Assembly (NCBI RefSeq): GCF_002335525.1
Contig: NZ_BDUF01000011.1
Span: 59,286 to 123,285 of the forward strand
From: Effusibacillus lacus
Lineage (GTDB): Bacteria; Bacillota; Bacilli; Tumebacillales; Effusibacillaceae
Length of the DNA stretch: 64,000 nucleotides
Direction: 5' to 3'
Shown here: piece after piece, positions 8,743 to 16,366 of the stretch
Position numbering within the stretch: the stretch's first letter is position 1
Layout: the number at the start of each line of letters is the position of its first letter
The notes under the pieces: generated by a model
What the model saw: only the letters and a program-made list of their open reading frames with translations
The model's database searches: none
Told to the model about the DNA's origin: nothing
Made by a program: the position numbers and the translations under genes

Positions 8743-9645
8743 ATGCAACTGGATACTGAGAAGAAAGTCGGGGCGCCCGTTCGGGTGCCCACGGTTTCCA
8801 AACTGTTTGCAATTTCCGGACTTAAGTGGCTGCTTTTGCTCATTCCTCTGCTCTATGTTCTGGTGACCCTTGCGTTTGCCCTTTTTTCCATCCTGAAGCT
8901 GAGTGTGATGGATAAAAACGGATTTACCTTTGCCTGGTTCGCACGTTTTTTTACGGAACCGGTTTATGTACAGGTTCTGTTTCTGACCATGAAAACCGCT
9001 TTTATCGTAACTGTCGTATCGCTGTTGATTGCCTATCCGATCGCTTATGTTTTGGCCAAGCTGGAATCAAAACTCTGGAAGCAGATCATTCTGGGAGTGA
9101 TTCTGGTTTCATTCTGGATCAGTTTGCTGGTTCGCACATTCGCTTGGACAGTCCTGCTGCAAAAGAACGGTGTGGTGAACAAACTTCTCCTCAGCCTGGG
9201 GATTATTGACAAACCGCTCGACCTCCTTTACAACACGACAGGAGTAGTAGTCGGCATGACACATATTCTTGTGCCATACATGATTTTAAGTCTCTATGCG
9301 GTGATGGAAGGAATTGACCGGAATCTGCTGAAAGCTGCCGAAGGGATGGGAGCCCGTCCGTGGAAAGCGTTTGTCGACATTTTTCTGCCGTTGTCTCTCC
9401 CCGGAGTTTTATCAGGCTCACTGCTTGTGTTTGTATTGGGGATCGGGTATTTTATTACGCCTGCGCTGTTGGGCGGAAATGAAAACACGATGATTTCGCA
9501 ATTGATTTTCCAGCAGACCAATATCGTCCTGAATTGGAACTTCGCTGCCGCAATTGCCGTAGTTCTGTTGATCACAACGTTGATTCTGTTATGGATCTCG
9601 ATGCTGATCGCAAAAAAGTACTCCGTACTGAAGGAGGTGGAGTAA
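8743..9645 (+). CDS. PotB-type ABC transporter permease
   Basis: 300-residue inner-membrane permease with six predicted membrane segments and the EAA-like cytoplasmic loop (AAEGMGARPWKAFVDIFLPLSLPGV) that docks on the ATPase. The start ATG at 8743 follows CGGAGGGTTGGT; an upstream in-frame extension overlaps the previous gene and has no RBS. It pairs with the following permease, as PotB does with PotC. Confidence 0.87.
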   Translation: MQLDTEKKVGAPVRVPTVSKLFAISGLKWLLLLIPLLYVLVTLAFALFSILKLSVMDKNGFTFAWFARFFTEPVYVQVLFLTMKTAFIVTVVSLLIAYPIAYVLAKLESKLWKQIILGVILVSFWISLLVRTFAWTVLLQKNGVVNKLLLSLGIIDKPLDLLYNTTGVVVGMTHILVPYMILSLYAVMEGIDRNLLKAAEGMGARPWKAFVDIFLPLSLPGVLSGSLLVFVLGIGYFITPALLGGNENTMISQLIFQQTNIVLNWNFAAAIAVVLLITTLILLWISMLIAKKYSVLKEVE

Positions 9646-9647
9646 AA

Positions 9648-10442
9648 GTGTGGCTCTATCTGATCGTGGGGGTATTGCTTCTCTTTCTGATTACCCCCGT
9701 GCTAATCATCATTCCCATGGCCTTCAGCACTTCGCCTTTTTTCGTGTTTCCGCCTCCGGGTGTTTCAGCAAAATGGTTCAACCAATTTTTCGGAGACAGT
9801 TTATGGGTCGAATCACTGACCAGAAGTTTGGAAGTGGCAATGTTATCGACTCTGGTGGCGACAATTTTGGGAATATTGGGCGCCTTGGCCGTCAGCCGTT
9901 TATCGTTTAAGGGAAAAAATCTGTTCATGGCGGTTATGCTGTCTCCCATGCTGGTACCGGTAATCGTTGTGGCAATTGCCGTTTACCGGTTTTTCTCGGA
10001 AATTCATCTGGTGGGGAGCATCCCGGGGTTAGTTTTGGCGCACGCCCTGCTCGGCCTGCCGGTCGTGTTCGTCACCGTGCTGGCAAGTCTAAAGGGAATT
10101 GACCGGAATCTGGAATTGGCCGCAGAGGGGTTGGGCTCCACACCGGTGGGAGTCTTTTTCCGAATTACCCTTCCTCTCATTAAGCCCGGAATCTTATCCG
10201 GTGCGTTGTTTGCGTTCATCACTTCGATGGATGAAGTAGTGGTGACGATCTTTATTTCGGGTGTTGCGACACCCACTTTGCCGCGCGTTATGTGGGAACA
10301 GATGCGGGCTCAAGTGGATCCCACCATGGCGGCTGCTTCGACCCTGATTATTGCCGCGACCACTATCCTGTTCCTGGTGCAATGGTGGTTTACGAACCGT
10401 CAGGAGGCGAAAAACCGGTTGCAGCTTGAAAATCAACAATAG
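9648..10442 (+). CDS. PotC-type ABC transporter permease
   Basis: 264-residue permease with about six membrane segments and an EAA loop (LAAEGLGSTPVGVFFRITLPLIKPG), typical of PotC. The GTG start at 9648 follows GAAGGAGGTGG and lies 2 bases after the previous stop; upstream in-frame ATGs sit inside the preceding gene and lack an RBS. It completes the importer with the products of 6468, 7640 and 8743. Confidence 0.87.
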   Translation: MWLYLIVGVLLLFLITPVLIIIPMAFSTSPFFVFPPPGVSAKWFNQFFGDSLWVESLTRSLEVAMLSTLVATILGILGALAVSRLSFKGKNLFMAVMLSPMLVPVIVVAIAVYRFFSEIHLVGSIPGLVLAHALLGLPVVFVTVLASLKGIDRNLELAAEGLGSTPVGVFFRITLPLIKPGILSGALFAFITSMDEVVVTIFISGVATPTLPRVMWEQMRAQVDPTMAAASTLIIAATTILFLVQWWFTNRQEAKNRLQLENQQ

Positions 10443-10455
10443 AGGTGAAACCGGT

Positions 10456-11364
10456 TTGAACAGATTTTATCTGGGTGTGCTGCTCGTTTTCCTGTCGGCT
10501 GCCGGCTTTGGGGTAATGCCTCTTTTTACTTTGTTTGCTTATCAAAACGGAGCGTCTGTTACAAACATTCTCTTTCTCCGATTTATGTTATCGGCTGTGT
10601 TTTTCTTTCTTTATATTTTCTTCAAGAAAGAAAAAGTCAGGATGACGAAATCGCAGATTCTGTCTCTGTTTGTGTTGGGCGGGGTGTTTTATACACTTCA
10701 GTCCACTTTTTATTATCATTCGATAACGTATATACCGGCTTCCCTGGCTGCGTTTTTGTTCTATACGAGTCCGATATTTGTTGCCGTCCTGAATCTCCTG
10801 ATCTCGAAAGAAAGAATGGCAAAACCGGTTATCGCAGCGACCGGACTTTCGATTTTCGGATTGTTTCTGTTATTTGGCGCTTCTTTCGGAGTGATTAACG
10901 TATATGGAGTGGTCTTGGCCTTCTTGTCCGCTGTTGTCTATTCCTTTTATATCGTGGTGGGACACAGTGTTGTGAAACAACTGTCGCCTGTCGTCACCAG
11001 TGCTTTTATTGCATTATTCGCCTCTGTTTCTCTCTTTTTGATAGGTATGTTTTTAGGGGAAATTGATTTTCGGATTGACATCAAAGTATGGGGATTCGTC
11101 TTGACGATTGTAATCTTTTCGACGATTGTCGCCATGTTCAGTTTGTTTCGCGGATTGGATTTGATCGGTTCAACCAAAGCATCTGTCTTGAGTATGGTGG
11201 AACCATTGGTGACTTCCCTTTGTTCGGCATTATTCTTGTCCGAAACGCTTACGTGGATGCAAGTTCTGGGAGGGCTCATTGTTTTGTCAGGTTCGATGTT
11301 GATCGTCTTAACCCCTGCTAAGAGGGAAATAACAGAGACTGCGAAAAACGGACATACGTTCTAA
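10456..11364 (+). CDS. EamA (DMT superfamily) permease
   Basis: 302-residue protein with ten hydrophobic segments in two EamA halves, the usual drug/metabolite-transporter layout. The TTG start at 10456 follows an AGAGGTG element 13 bases after the potC-like stop, so it is translated in the same operon. DMT proteins export or exchange small metabolites. An exporter for an end product such as putrescine, or an uptake route, are both possible; the sequence does not decide. Confidence 0.8.
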   Translation: MNRFYLGVLLVFLSAAGFGVMPLFTLFAYQNGASVTNILFLRFMLSAVFFFLYIFFKKEKVRMTKSQILSLFVLGGVFYTLQSTFYYHSITYIPASLAAFLFYTSPIFVAVLNLLISKERMAKPVIAATGLSIFGLFLLFGASFGVINVYGVVLAFLSAVVYSFYIVVGHSVVKQLSPVVTSAFIALFASVSLFLIGMFLGEIDFRIDIKVWGFVLTIVIFSTIVAMFSLFRGLDLIGSTKASVLSMVEPLVTSLCSALFLSETLTWMQVLGGLIVLSGSMLIVLTPAKREITETAKNGHTF

Positions 11365-11475
11365 CGCCCCTTTGAATTGCCGGTATTTTCAGACATAAAT
11401 GAAATCCGTTACCTCTTGAATAAATACAGAAGCCTGCTGGTATGTTTCATGACTTTTGGGACAGAGCGGCAAGCC

Positions 11476-11916
11476 TCAGTGATGATGGTGATGATGGAAT
11501 TGAATCGGCTCAAACTGGGGCTTTCCGTAGATGGTTCTCAGGATGTTGTAACCGAAGATGTACATGGAAAGCAGTTGGACAGCGCCCGCAGCGGCAAGGA
11601 TTACAAGCCACGTTCCCGATCCGGCGGTCCTGTATCCGATCCAGCCGACAATCATGCCGATCAAACCGATGTTGGCCATCCAGAAATGAACCATCGCCAG
11701 CCCTGGTTTATACAAAGGTTTCCCGAGGAAACGCGGCAGAACGTGGTAAAGCACACCAAAGATCATAAACGTAACCCACCCGAGCAGATTTAAATGAACG
11801 TGGGCGGGAAGATACATGGTAAGCTCCGGGATCATCATAAAGAAGACACCGACCGTGCTTCCGATCAAAAGATAGACAATGCTCATCACGATAAACAGCT
11901 TGGTTGCCTTGCTCAT
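11476..11916 (-). CDS. Small haem-copper-oxidase-like membrane protein with natural C-terminal His6
   Basis: 146-residue protein with four hydrophobic segments. The HVHLNLLGWVTFMIFGVLYHVLPRF region carries spaced histidines like the haem-binding helices of cbb3/NorB subunit I; the protein is only a fragment-sized relative of that family. The last six codons before TGA are all His (CAT CAT CAC CAT CAT CAC). The start at 11916 follows GGAGGTGCACC; the longer opening to 11958 has no RBS. An FNR-like site lies upstream at 11984-11999. It may be a sensor, assembly or quinol/NO-related membrane protein; function unassigned. Confidence 0.7.
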   Translation of the reverse strand: MSKATKLFIVMSIVYLLIGSTVGVFFMMIPELTMYLPAHVHLNLLGWVTFMIFGVLYHVLPRFLGKPLYKPGLAMVHFWMANIGLIGMIVGWIGYRTAGSGTWLVILAAAGAVQLLSMYIFGYNILRTIYGKPQFEPIQFHHHHHH

Positions 11917-11956
11917 GGTGCACCTCCGACAGTCCGGGGAATTGTTCATTACCCCC

Positions 11957-11962
11957 ATTTTA
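11957..11962 (-). promoter_or_regulatory. -10 element of the His6 membrane-protein gene
   Basis: TAAAAT read on the minus strand, which would start transcription near 11950. That start lies 41.5 bases from the centre of the FNR-like site. Confidence 0.5.
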
Positions 11963-11983
11963 GCGGAAGGACAGCTTTCACAG

Positions 11984-11999
11984 AGTGACAGGAATCACA
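11984..11999 (-). promoter_or_regulatory. FNR/CRP-family operator
   Basis: AGTGACAGGAATCACA, i.e. GTGA-N6-TCAC. The centre at 11991.5 falls at -41.5 relative to the start predicted from the TAAAAT box, the class II activator position. This suggests oxygen- or NO-responsive control of the gene at 11476-11916. Confidence 0.6.
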
Positions 12000-12012
12000 C
12001 TCAGATCACATA

Positions 12013-12045
12013 CCTTTGGTCTGCGGGACCAAAGGATTTTCTTTT
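12013..12045 (+). terminator. Hairpin with T-tract between divergent genes
   Basis: CCTTTGGTC-N5-GACCAAAGG, a perfect 9-bp stem followed by ATTTTCTTTTT. No plus-strand gene ends here, so it is an orphan terminator or the leader hairpin of the small gene at 12172. Confidence 0.55.
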
Positions 12046-12171
12046 TGGCCGCCCTTTTTCCGGTGGCAAGAACTCTTTGCAAAATAGACTAAAGGTCTAA
12101 ACACTTGTCAGTGGCGACCTGTGACCCGCTTGAATTAAATGCAATTAGAAAAGTGAAGGGAGGAATATTGC

Positions 12172-12270
12172 ATGGACGGAATCGGAGCATTTGGGGGCTT
12201 TACCCGATGGGCAGTGGTGTTTCTAATCATTTTTGTTCTGTTTATCCTGTTGATTCCCGGAACCTATTAA
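12172..12270 (+). CDS. YjcZ-family small spore membrane peptide
   Basis: 32-residue peptide: a short Gly-rich head (MDGIGAFGGF), then one hydrophobic helix (VVFLIIFVLFILLIPGTY). This is the layout of the YjcZ/YczN family of sporulation peptides found in most endospore formers. A strong AAGGGAGGA precedes the ATG. The family is small, membrane-inserted and usually expressed late in sporulation; no sporulation promoter could be assigned with confidence. Confidence 0.75.
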   Translation: MDGIGAFGGFTRWAVVFLIIFVLFILLIPGTY

Positions 12271-12690
12271 TCCTCTGTTATGGAGATGATAACAGTGGCA
12301 AAAACAAAATTGGGTATTGCTACATCAAGAAGAACGTCACTTACAACACAGCGGCGAGTTCGCAGAGATGCACTCAGTCTGATTAATAACATTGTAGTCG
12401 TTCGCACTCTCTTTGGTACTTTCACAGGTTGCTTACTCAGTATCGGAGCAACGACAATCCGACTTAGAGTGTTTAGCGGAATTGACAGGGTTTTCATCGT
12501 GATTCGGATTCCGATCGCGATAATCATCGATATCTTCCGGTTTCCTTGCCCCTAATCCGAATTTCACAAAGAAGCGGCAATTTTGGATGAGTCAGCGAAA
12601 TTGCCGCTTCTTTGTTTCAGGCTGCTTTTCTTAATGTTGCTTTCTTAGGCAGCTTTAGTAAATATTCCCACTTGACTTGCCGCAGAAACA
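12271..12690. other. Intergenic stretch with no convincing gene
   Basis: Open frames of 86-91 codons exist on both strands here (about 12280-12555), with basic, Thr/Ile-rich sequences and no family resemblance. Only the plus-strand one has a weak GGAG before a GTG. The rest holds the strong dyad at 12567-12614. Confidence 0.5.
12567..12614. terminator. Perfect 17-bp dyad, probable bidirectional terminator
   Basis: CAAAGAAGCGGCAATTT and its exact complement (12598-12614) flank a 14-base loop. It sits between plus-strand sequence and the 3' end of the minus-strand membrane gene, with A-rich and T-rich stem ends as in bidirectional terminators. Confidence 0.6.
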
Positions 12691-13518
12691 CTAATCGGTA
12701 AACGGATCTGAAGGGTGCGTAAGCTCCCGGTACACAAGGGTAGCCCACACGTAGTACAACGGGCTGAGGTACAGCGCCAGAGGGATGCCAATCAGGACTG
12801 CCGCCAGCGGGTGGGTGAAATAGCCGATGGCAAGCAGGATCAAAAACACGATCACTCCCGCGACAAGCAGACCAATGACAGGCAGAATCGTCAGCAGAAA
12901 CGCTTTCCATGCCAGGCTGAAACTGGTGCGGATCGAGTCGACAAATCCTTCCTTGCCGTCGATCAGTGCAGGGTAAAACAGATACAACAAATAGGTGACA
13001 GCTATGGAATAGACAAACCGGATGATTTCAAGCAGGGGGTTGATGTCCCGGGGATTGGCCGGTCCCAGCAGCCATTCCAGGATCCACATGGGAATATAGA
13101 CGGCGATGGAAACAAATATAAACAGAATTCCCCATCCCAAGTACCGGAATCCGCCTTGGAAGAACGAACTCCAATACTGTTTGCTTCCGTCAATGACGGC
13201 AGAGGATATGGCATACATACCGCCGGTGATAAACGGCCCGATCAAGAACCCGAGGATCATAAAAAGGATTACCAGCACGATAAAGATGATCAACAATCCG
13301 GGATTCAGTTGGGATAAGAAATCCTGCACCTGCAACGAATCAAGATCGCCTGTTGCATTTACCAGTTCGCCGAGGGCCTGAAAGAATCCGGTTCCGGCAA
13401 TCAGGGCGCCAAAGGAGATCGCCATCAACAGGAAAAAGCCGAGTCCCATGACAACCGGAGGCCAGATCATGCCCAGGTTACGGTTAATCGTGCGAAATGA
13501 TTCCAACAATAAATTCAT
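12691..13518 (-). CDS. Uncharacterised polytopic membrane protein
   Basis: 275-residue protein with six to seven hydrophobic segments and no enzymatic motif. The pattern (long helices near 20-45, 75-110, 130-165, a FRYLGWGILFI segment, and a C-terminal tail HPSDPFTD) resembles DUF-type membrane proteins of about 250-300 residues common in Firmicutes, but I cannot name the family. GAGGG precedes the ATG at good spacing. It stands alone, convergent with the dyad at 12567. Transport, stress or membrane-organisation roles are all open. Confidence 0.65.
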   Translation of the reverse strand: MNLLLESFRTINRNLGMIWPPVVMGLGFFLLMAISFGALIAGTGFFQALGELVNATGDLDSLQVQDFLSQLNPGLLIIFIVLVILFMILGFLIGPFITGGMYAISSAVIDGSKQYWSSFFQGGFRYLGWGILFIFVSIAVYIPMWILEWLLGPANPRDINPLLEIIRFVYSIAVTYLLYLFYPALIDGKEGFVDSIRTSFSLAWKAFLLTILPVIGLLVAGVIVFLILLAIGYFTHPLAAVLIGIPLALYLSPLYYVWATLVYRELTHPSDPFTD

Positions 13519-13698
13519 TATGATTCCCTCACTTAAAAAATATAGTCATCCATGTAACCCATTCTATAACATAGTCGATATCCGCCAGTTCGATTCCTGT
13601 CTTGCATCCAAAAAAATTTTTCCTGTCCCGCAACTTCCGGGCAAATTCGCAGGGGCGACTGATTTTTGGTACAATCGAAATGTTCCCTTTCATCCGCA

Positions 13699-13930
13699 AA
13701 TAGCGGCACTGGGTGCCGTTAAGTCAGCAGGTAGCTTGCAATAGCGGCACTGGGTGCCGTTAAGTCAGCAGATAGCTTGCAATAGCGGCACTGGGTGCCG
13801 TTAAGTCAGCAGGTAGCTTGCAATAGCGGCACTGGGTGCCGTTAAGTCAGCAGGTAGCTTGCAATAGCGGCACTGGGTGCCGTTATGTTAGCAGTCAGCT
13901 CGCAATAACGACACCATTGCCGCTCTTTCC
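13699..13930 (+). repeat. 41-bp tandem repeat array with hairpin-forming units
   Basis: Five consecutive 41-bp units start at 13699, 13740, 13781, 13822 and 13863, followed by a decayed sixth at 13904. Copies 1-4 are nearly identical (one G/A difference); copy 5 diverges in its second half. Each unit contains CGGCAC-TGG-GTGCCG, a perfect 6-bp hairpin stem, flanked by TA on both sides. The array ends just before the RBS of the radical SAM gene. No spacers separate the units, so it is not CRISPR. Confidence 0.9.
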
Positions 13931-13948
13931 GAAAGGAGGAGGCTGTAT

Positions 13949-15007
13949 ATGGCAGACGCCGGAAACAACCACCGCACTCCGCTGTTCTGGGGTGGGGACG
14001 GATATCATAAAAAGCGTTACCATACATGGAACCATCACTTGCGTCAGGCATTCAACGAGAAAATCTTCAAAGTGCCGCTCGACGCGGGCTTTACATGTCC
14101 CAACCGGGACGGGACGAAAGGAACCGGGGGCTGCACGTTCTGTTCGGCTGAAGGGTCGGGGGATTTTGCCGGGGATCGGCGGGAAGATCTGGAAGAGCAG
14201 TTCCGCAAGATCCGTGACCGCATGCATCTGAAGTGGCCACGCGCCAAATACCTTGGCTATTTCCAGGCGTTCACCAACACGTATGCACCTGCCGGTGAAC
14301 TGCGCGGGATGTATGAAACAATTCTTGCCCAGGAAGGAGTTGTCGGTCTGTCCATTGCAACCCGCCCCGATTGTCTGCCTGACGATGTGGTGGAATTGTT
14401 GGCGGAATTGAACGAGCGAACCTACCTGTGGGTGGAATTGGGCCTGCAAACGGTGCATGAACGAACAGCGCTGCTGATCAATCGGGGCCACGACTACCAA
14501 TGTTACCTGGATGCGGTAGAGAAACTTCGGAAACACAACATCCGCATCTGCTCCCATATGATTCTGGGGCTTCCCGGTGAGTCGGAAGAAGACATGATGG
14601 AGACAGGCCGGGCCATAGCCAGCTTGCCGGTACAGGGCATCAAGATCCACTTGCTCCATCTGTTGAAGTACACGCCGCTTGTCAAACTGTTTGAAGCGGG
14701 TGGATTGAAGTTTCTGGAGAAAGATCAATACATTCGCCTTGTCGTGGACATTCTGGAAATTCTGCCGCCGGAGATGGTGGTGCATCGATTGACCGGGGAC
14801 GGTCCCCCTGACATCCTGATCGGGCCGATGTGGAGCCTGGACAAATGGGGGGTTCTGAACGGAATCGATGAGGAACTGGAACGGCGCAACACCTGGCAAG
14901 GAAGGCTCTGGATACCCCGGGATACATGGACGCCGGACAAGGGACATCTGCTGAATCCACAGGCTGCCTTTCAGGAACTGCCGGTATTCAAGGAGACCTT
15001 TCTGTGA
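13949..15007 (+). CDS. ytqA: Radical SAM protein, YtqA (TIGR01212) family
   Basis: 352-residue radical SAM enzyme of the YtqA/TIGR01212 group. The N-terminal signature (FKVPLDAGFTCPNRDG, then GGCTFCS) provides the cluster cysteines in the family's longer-than-usual spacing. It is followed by the glycine-rich SAM region and motifs such as ATRPDCLPDDVVELL and VELGLQTVHERT. The reaction is unknown in the literature I can recall; the group resembles Elp3-type radical SAM domains. GAAAGGAGG precedes the ATG. It overlaps ytqB by 4 bases, an arrangement conserved in Bacillus. Confidence 0.9.
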   Translation: MADAGNNHRTPLFWGGDGYHKKRYHTWNHHLRQAFNEKIFKVPLDAGFTCPNRDGTKGTGGCTFCSAEGSGDFAGDRREDLEEQFRKIRDRMHLKWPRAKYLGYFQAFTNTYAPAGELRGMYETILAQEGVVGLSIATRPDCLPDDVVELLAELNERTYLWVELGLQTVHERTALLINRGHDYQCYLDAVEKLRKHNIRICSHMILGLPGESEEDMMETGRAIASLPVQGIKIHLLHLLKYTPLVKLFEAGGLKFLEKDQYIRLVVDILEILPPEMVVHRLTGDGPPDILIGPMWSLDKWGVLNGIDEELERRNTWQGRLWIPRDTWTPDKGHLLNPQAAFQELPVFKETFL

Positions 15008-15669
15008 GCGGCAGGGGGCGAATGGGTGACTTTGCGGCGGGAGTGCGCCAAGGTGGGAGAAGCGGCGACAGTGGGGCAGAAGGACGCCGGGGCTGGCGGA
15101 TCCCGTCTGTGCTGCAGCAGGCCAAGTTGTTGCTGAAAGAGCGGCTCCGGGAAGGCTCGATTGTCGTGGACGCTACCGTTGGCAACGGGCACGATACGCT
15201 TTTTCTTGCGGAATGTGTAGGAGAAACCGGGAAGGTGTACGGTTTTGACATTCAAAAAGAGGCTCTGGCCTCGGCAGAAGCGCGGCTGTCGGAAGCGGGG
15301 CTTCTGTCTTGTGTGACTCTTTTCCATGCAGGTCATGAGCGGATGGCGGACGCGTTGCCGCCGGAAGCCAAAGGTCGGATTCAGGCTGTCACATTCAACC
15401 TGGGATATCTGCCGGGCGGCAATAAGGAAGTGGTCACCCGGCCGGAGACGACTCTCCAGGCGCTGCAGACCTCCCATGATTGGCTGGCACCGGGCGGCAT
15501 CATAACCGTTGTCCTGTATACCGGCCATCCCGGCGGCAAAGAGGAAGAGAATGAAGTGCTCCAATGGGCGAGAAATCTTGACCAGAAGCATTTCCAAGTC
15601 CTTTGGTACCGGTTTCTGAATCAGCGGAATCACCCTCCGACTCTGTTGGCGATAAGCAGGAATCAATAG
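15004..15669 (+). CDS. ytqB: SAM-dependent methyltransferase YtqB (rRNA methylase-like)
   Basis: 221-residue class I methyltransferase of the rRNA_methylase/YtqB family. The SAM-binding motif I is VVDATVGNGHDT, with VYGFDIQ, the NLGYLPGG motif (catalytic-type N-x-G/P-Y loop) and a C-terminal HPPTLLAISRN strand. The GTG start at 15004 overlaps the ytqA stop and follows AAGGAG; the longer upstream frame lies within ytqA. The family acts on RNA; recent work links relatives to tRNA modification, but the substrate cannot be read here. Confidence 0.85.
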   Translation: MSGRGRMGDFAAGVRQGGRSGDSGAEGRRGWRIPSVLQQAKLLLKERLREGSIVVDATVGNGHDTLFLAECVGETGKVYGFDIQKEALASAEARLSEAGLLSCVTLFHAGHERMADALPPEAKGRIQAVTFNLGYLPGGNKEVVTRPETTLQALQTSHDWLAPGGIITVVLYTGHPGGKEEENEVLQWARNLDQKHFQVLWYRFLNQRNHPPTLLAISRNQ

Positions 15670-15699
15670 CGGCAGTGTTGCGACAGGCAGAAACGGGGA

Positions 15700-15750
15700 A
15701 TGTGCGCCAGGTGCTTTCTGCGCCAAGATTGGGCGCACATCTTGTTTTTC
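15700..15750 (+). terminator. Hairpin with T-tract after ytqB
   Basis: ATGTGCGCC-N23-GGCGCACAT, a perfect 9-bp stem with a long loop, followed by CTTGTTTTTC. Confidence 0.6.
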
Positions 15751-15802
15751 AGCCTCGTACACTACCAAGAGGCAATTCGTCAGGTTTCTGGAGGGGATGG
15801 GA

Positions 15803-16267
15803 ATGGAAAGCGAACAGGAGCGTTTGGTACAGATGCTCATGCAGCGTACCGGACAGCCCCGGGAGAAGGTGGAGGAATGGGTTGCCGGGATGGTGAAAAT
15901 GTTCGAGGGATCCATGACTGTCTATGATTTGTCCCACATGGCGAAAGACTTTGTTGTCAAGCATGCCAAGGAAGCCAAACCGTTCCTGTTTCGGTTCGGA
16001 CGTTCCCTGCTGGAATCGTATTTGGAGGAACAGCGTCGCCTGCAGGAACTGCAGCTAAAGCAGCGGGAAGCCCACAGAATTATCCCGCAGAGGGCTCGCA
16101 GCGGAGGAAGCGGCAGCATTACGAGAACAAAAATCAAGTCTGTCCGCAAGACAGCCGCGAAGGAAGGGACCGTCCGTCCCGCCCGTTACAATCCTTGGGC
16201 CTCCGAACAGGTGCTGAGAAAAGAACCGATCTACATCATTGCCTATAAGTACCGATCAACAAGGTAA
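15803..16267 (+). CDS. Uncharacterised basic protein
   Basis: 154-residue protein, acidic-helical at the start (RLVQMLMQRTGQPREKVEEWVAG, a coil-like first 60 residues) and strongly basic at the end (RTKIKSVRKTAAKEG, VRPARYNPWASEQ). There is no signal peptide or membrane segment. The start at 15803 gives a spacing of 6-8 bases from GGAGGGG; the ATG at 15797 is too close. The basic tail suggests nucleic-acid or membrane-surface contact, but I recognise no family. It is monocistronic between ytqB and addB. Confidence 0.55.
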   Translation: MESEQERLVQMLMQRTGQPREKVEEWVAGMVKMFEGSMTVYDLSHMAKDFVVKHAKEAKPFLFRFGRSLLESYLEEQRRLQELQLKQREAHRIIPQRARSGGSGSITRTKIKSVRKTAAKEGTVRPARYNPWASEQVLRKEPIYIIAYKYRSTR

Positions 16268-16366
16268 TCCTTGACGGTCGTTCCATGACAAATTCATACA
16301 GGCAAAGGGTTCCGGCAAACGCATGGCGAATATTTTTTCCTGAACAGGTACATGTACGGAGGGCCT

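Noticed and set aside
12280..12555. Small genes on either strand
   Set aside because: Overlapping open frames of 86-91 codons with weak or no RBS and no family resemblance; neither could be preferred.
13699..13930. CRISPR array
   Set aside because: The 41-bp units are directly contiguous with no unique spacers and no cas genes nearby.
15797..15802. Start codon of the basic protein at 15797
   Set aside because: Only about two bases from GGAGGGG; the in-frame ATG at 15803 has normal spacing.
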